A DNA stretch of 64,000 nt from Monomorium pharaonis (Eukaryota > Arthropoda > Insecta > Hymenoptera > Formicidae), in the NCBI RefSeq assembly GCF_013373865.1, contig NC_050476.1:1440826-1504825 (forward strand), read 5' to 3'. The notes below the pieces were generated by a model, which did not search any database, was not told the origin of the DNA, and saw only the letters and a list, made by a program, of their open reading frames with translations. Positions 60,738 through 64,000 of the stretch are shown here, piece by piece; within the stretch, counting starts at the first letter, position 1, and each line of letters begins with the position of its first letter. The position numbers were made by a program, and so were the translations under genes.

Positions 60738-63137
60738 CTTTGTAAGATCATTTGCTGTGCACTCAATAAAAATATTTTTTGAATTAAGTGTGATCTTTGA
60801 ATGACCTCCATTAATGATAGGAGACAGAGATAAAACAACTCCATTATCATCATACTAAGATAAACAGGACTGTCTTTTATGATAAATAAATACTGTTTAT
60901 GTGCGCATGTGTCTGTAAACGTAGTTAGACATAAATATGTATTAATCATTTTTTACATGTAATATTATTTACACTAATTAGAATCTCAATGTATGGCTGT
61001 GAGAGCAACAAACTCGTAAATGACAGATTGTAAATTTGATCTTATACACAGATTTTAAATTCATAATTTGCATGAAACAAATCTTTGGTCTTCCAGAATG
61101 GAGATTTAAAAAAGGGACCGTTTGATTATATTGCAATTATTTACAGAATTTACAAACTTAATGAGAAAGAGAGCAAGAAACTTACTGCATATAACTGCTT
61201 AATTTCTTTTCCTGTATACATTTTATCTTGATTAAGTAATTTGAACCGTATTTTTGATGATGTCTAGCATCATATAGAAATAGACCTTTAATTGTATCCA
61301 AATCGTGAGTGCCAATACAGATCAGACTACGTTTTCTTCCTATATTTTGATGCAACTTATGTTGAAGATCAATAAACCTATTGTAAGAACCTTGCGTCAA
61401 AGTAACATCTCTCAAAAGCAACAACTGAATGTCCTCTTATTTTTAAACACTGAAACAATGAGTTATATTTTTTTATGTTAATCAAATTATTCAATGTTAA
61501 TCAAGATGTAATTTTAAAGACTTACACATACTTCTGAAGTCATTATAATTTTTTTCATTCCTGTATTTGGTTTTATTGCCATGTAATGTGGGATAAACAT
61601 CCTGTTTAGAAAAAAAGACTATATGTATATATGTAAAAGATATTCAGCCATAGGTGGAAGAACATTTAAAAAGTGAAATTTAAAGAGTCTTGCCAAACAT
61701 CCTGTATATATGCAGTCACTGGCGCCGACTTAGGCGGGAGCAGAGCACTTTTGGCCCCTCCAATAAAATTATTAGAGGGGCGACGCCCCCCCAATAATTT
61801 TTATCTTTTTGAAAGTTTTTTTTTAAGAAACCACGCGCACAGCTTAAGCCTGTATCAGACTACTAACTAAAAATAAGGAAAATAAGCTTCATTTCTCAAA
61901 TATTTGAAATAAACTTTCTCGATTTTGTGCAATGTAAATAAAAATATATGTAAGTATATAAGATATTAAAGCTCGCATACTTATATATGAAGCATACTTA
62001 TATTTGAAGCTATTTTAGAACCTGTGGCATCATTCTTGCGAGCTGTTTGTAAAATGCTAGGGAACTTTCCAACTTTCGATAAGAAATAATATAATGTAAT
62101 ATGTGAAAATGTTTTTAACTTTTATCTCTCTAGCCTAAAAAAAAAGGTCGTTTGAAATTTTCCTCTTGCCCCCCCTCCCCCAAAAAAAGGTTTCCAAGTC
62201 GGCGCCACTGTATGCAGTTCTTGTGTAATTTGCATTATGTGTTTTGCTTTTTATTACCAATTACAGTTCTTTTTCAGTATGTTCTATAAAAAGTAAATCA
62301 ATAAGATATTTAAATATATTTAAGGAATAAATTTTTTTATCTAAATTATAAATTGTATAATATTTACTTATTCAAAAATATAAATAGTCCAGTACTGAGG
62401 GTCTCCAAGCATAATAGATCATATCTGTTAGCAGGTATATCAATCTTGTAGATAATTTCTTCAGATGTATTTATACCTTGGTCAAAACCCTATTCTTTTC
62501 CATTGTCTATTTAAGAAAAACAAATAATTATTATACAAAACGGATTATTAGTTAAAAGATCACATACTTACTACTTCATCGAGCTCTAAACCAAACTTAA
62601 AACATAATGCTTCAAATTCCTTATCGGCTAGAATAAAACTTAAAAATTAGAAAAAAGAAAAGTGTAAAAGTACAATCATATATAATACATGTATACACAT
62701 AATTTATATATTCACGATGTATAAATAAACTTTCAACACTTAAAGATTATTATTGAATCAAAGTGACTCAGTAGCGAATATTTCGTACAATGACTTTTTA
62801 CTTCTATGGCAATAACTTGCCATGTTATGTACCTTCAAACAAACACACTCCTTCTTTATTCGCTTCATTAACACTCAATGTTTGTCTAATATATAAAATA
62901 AGCATAAATCTTTTTTAGTCGATAGATAGTTTTGTGCAAGTCCTTAAGTGTTAAGATATAAATATATTTGATTAATTTATATATCAAATCCTGTCTTAGC
63001 AAATTTTATTCCTTACAAAAATCAAACCTTATTGATATTACAATTTGGAATTTAATCAATAAAAAATAGTGTAACTTACATTATGTTTTATCCAATGTTT
63101 TGAACAGCAAGTCACGTTTTATTGCAATAGTCGACAT
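60738..63137 (-). pseudogene. phenylalanyl-tRNA synthetase beta (FARSB) pseudogene
   Basis: N-terminal half of the cytosolic PheRS beta subunit gene, introns kept. Exons right to left: 63080-63137 (MSTIAIKRDLLFKTLDKT then an in-frame TAA), 62572-62627 (DKEFEALCFKFGLELDEV), 62368-62506 (frameshift, then YKIDIPANRYDLLCLE), 61526-61601 (IKPNTGMKKIIMTSE), 61186-61449 (FIDLQHKLHQNIGRKRSLI, then IGTHDLDT, with a frame shift near its start) and 60738-60912 (KQYLFIIKDSPVY, then in another frame PIINGGHSKITL and NIFIECTANDLTK). The order matches the real protein. At least four lesions plus loss of the catalytic-core-like C-terminal half show it is dead. Splice sites are still mostly GT-AG, so it arose by DNA duplication rather than retrotransposition. 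Confidence 0.88.
61717..62210. mobile_element. hAT-like MITE, 494 bp, 8-bp target duplication
   Basis: Starts CACTGGCGCCGACTTAGG and ends with the reverse complement of CAGTGGCGCCGACTTGG. It is flanked by exact 8-bp direct repeats TATGCAGT (61709-61716 and 62211-62218). The 8-bp duplication and short CA-G-TGGCG ends fit hAT. It has G/C-run subterminal parts and no transposase. It lies in a FARSB pseudogene intron. Confidence 0.88.
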
Positions 63138-63279
63138 CTTTGTATCATGCAATCTCAACATAAGTAGATAAATTCTCAATATTTTATCAGTTTTCTTTTA
63201 ACAGGGACATATCAGGTTTCTCATTGAATTATCCTAGCTCTAATTAATAATTGCAATAAATTTTTAGGTTAGGAAATAC

Positions 63280-63420
63280 TGTTAAAACATGGAATACATA
63301 TGATACATATAGTATTTCTATAAGTTATCAAAAATTTATTAACTACATTAATATTTACTAACTACGCATTCTTTGTTTTTATACATTTAATTTCTTTATG
63401 TTAGGTATAAAATTGTGAGT
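63280..63420 (+). repeat. third partial copy of TLS1-region intron sequence
   Basis: The run ACATGGAATACATATGATACA ... TCAAAAATTTATTAACTACATTAATATTTACTAACTACGCATT matches 54140-54240 with a few changes and continues past the point where the MITE sits in copy 1. It shows a further scattered fragment of the same duplicated segment. Confidence 0.65.
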
Positions 63421-64000
63421 AAAATTTATTGTAATTTGTCAACGTTAGTTAGAAATCTCAAATTTGATTATCATTATAAGAGAATTAAAAAAGCAATTTA
63501 AATAATTTTGAATTATGATCATTTTTACATCAGATATATGTTTTTTAAATTGTAATTTAAATTTAAGAATCAAGAAACAATAAAAAAAGTATCAAGGAAC
63601 AATACACTATTATGATAAATTTATTTCTATTCACATATATCGAAAGGCATCCATTATAAATATGTGCATTCCAGTAAGCTTTGTTCTGCAACTTTTAACA
63701 ATAGTAGTCTTGCTTGCTTATTGTTATTTTTGATTGTGTTTATATTCAAATTTTCTAAAATAAAGTAAAGATATGAAGAAGAAAACAATAAAAAAATTGA
63801 CTTCCAATAACTTAAGCAACAAAAATGATCTTATTTTACCGTTTTAGATAAATAATTTTTAAATAAACAAGTGGATGTAAAAAACTTTTACACGAGTATT
63901 TATTAAAGTTTTATTAATACAGTAAAAAATTTTATTTAAGGATCGGTTCATGCTCGACTCTCTATAGTCAATAGACACAAATTTTCTAAATTATTATTTT
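63421..64000. other. AT-rich end of window, no gene recognised
   Basis: I see no coding exon, RNA gene or transposon ends here. Only AT-rich sequence with short A and T runs. Confidence 0.4.

Overview
The window is a piece of an insect nuclear genome, most likely hymenopteran and probably an ant. Genes are split by GT-AG introns, flanking DNA is AT-rich, there is a copia-type retrotransposon, and many short DNA transposons are present. The species assignment is inference. No bacterial, organellar or CRISPR features were seen.

Left third (1-22 kb), two intact single-copy genes on the minus strand. A thrombospondin gene runs from 10279 down to 2102. I could join 15 coding exons, in phase at every junction, into a 1251-residue protein: signal peptide, laminin-G-like N domain, long charged linker with an RGD, coiled coil with a CxxC-type cysteine pair, EGF-like repeats, calcium-binding type 3 repeats and the C-terminal lectin-like domain. 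Upstream of it, 16886 down to about 13434, lies a seven-transmembrane neuropeptide receptor of the adipokinetic hormone / GnRH-receptor group, with seven exons and about 383 residues. The space around them holds simple repeats and a piggyBac-like MITE.

Middle (22.9-49.2 kb), a large repeat block, probably pericentromeric or otherwise heterochromatic. It opens with an 11-bp GAGTGAGCC-type minisatellite and a long GA tract, both set among copies of one flanking sequence. Then comes a 164-bp satellite of roughly 110 monomers. The monomers fall into three classes ordered A-B-C, giving a trimeric higher-order unit of about 492 bp, and blocks of 1.8-3 kb have been re-duplicated within the array. 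A complete, apparently young copia element sits inside it (two 370-bp LTRs, perfect 5-bp target duplication, one uninterrupted 1364-codon gag-pol ORF). The array runs into a 500-N assembly gap, so its true length is unknown.

Right quarter (49.7-64 kb), a graveyard of broken gene copies and short transposons: a decayed transposase-like ORF, two tandem segments each carrying a broken copy of the C9orf78/TLS1 homologue, the 5' end of a dCMP deaminase gene with a MITE in its splice donor, and an intron-containing phenylalanyl-tRNA synthetase beta pseudogene with a hAT-like MITE in an intron. This mixture of satellite, segmental duplication and unprocessed pseudogenes fits a pericentromeric border.
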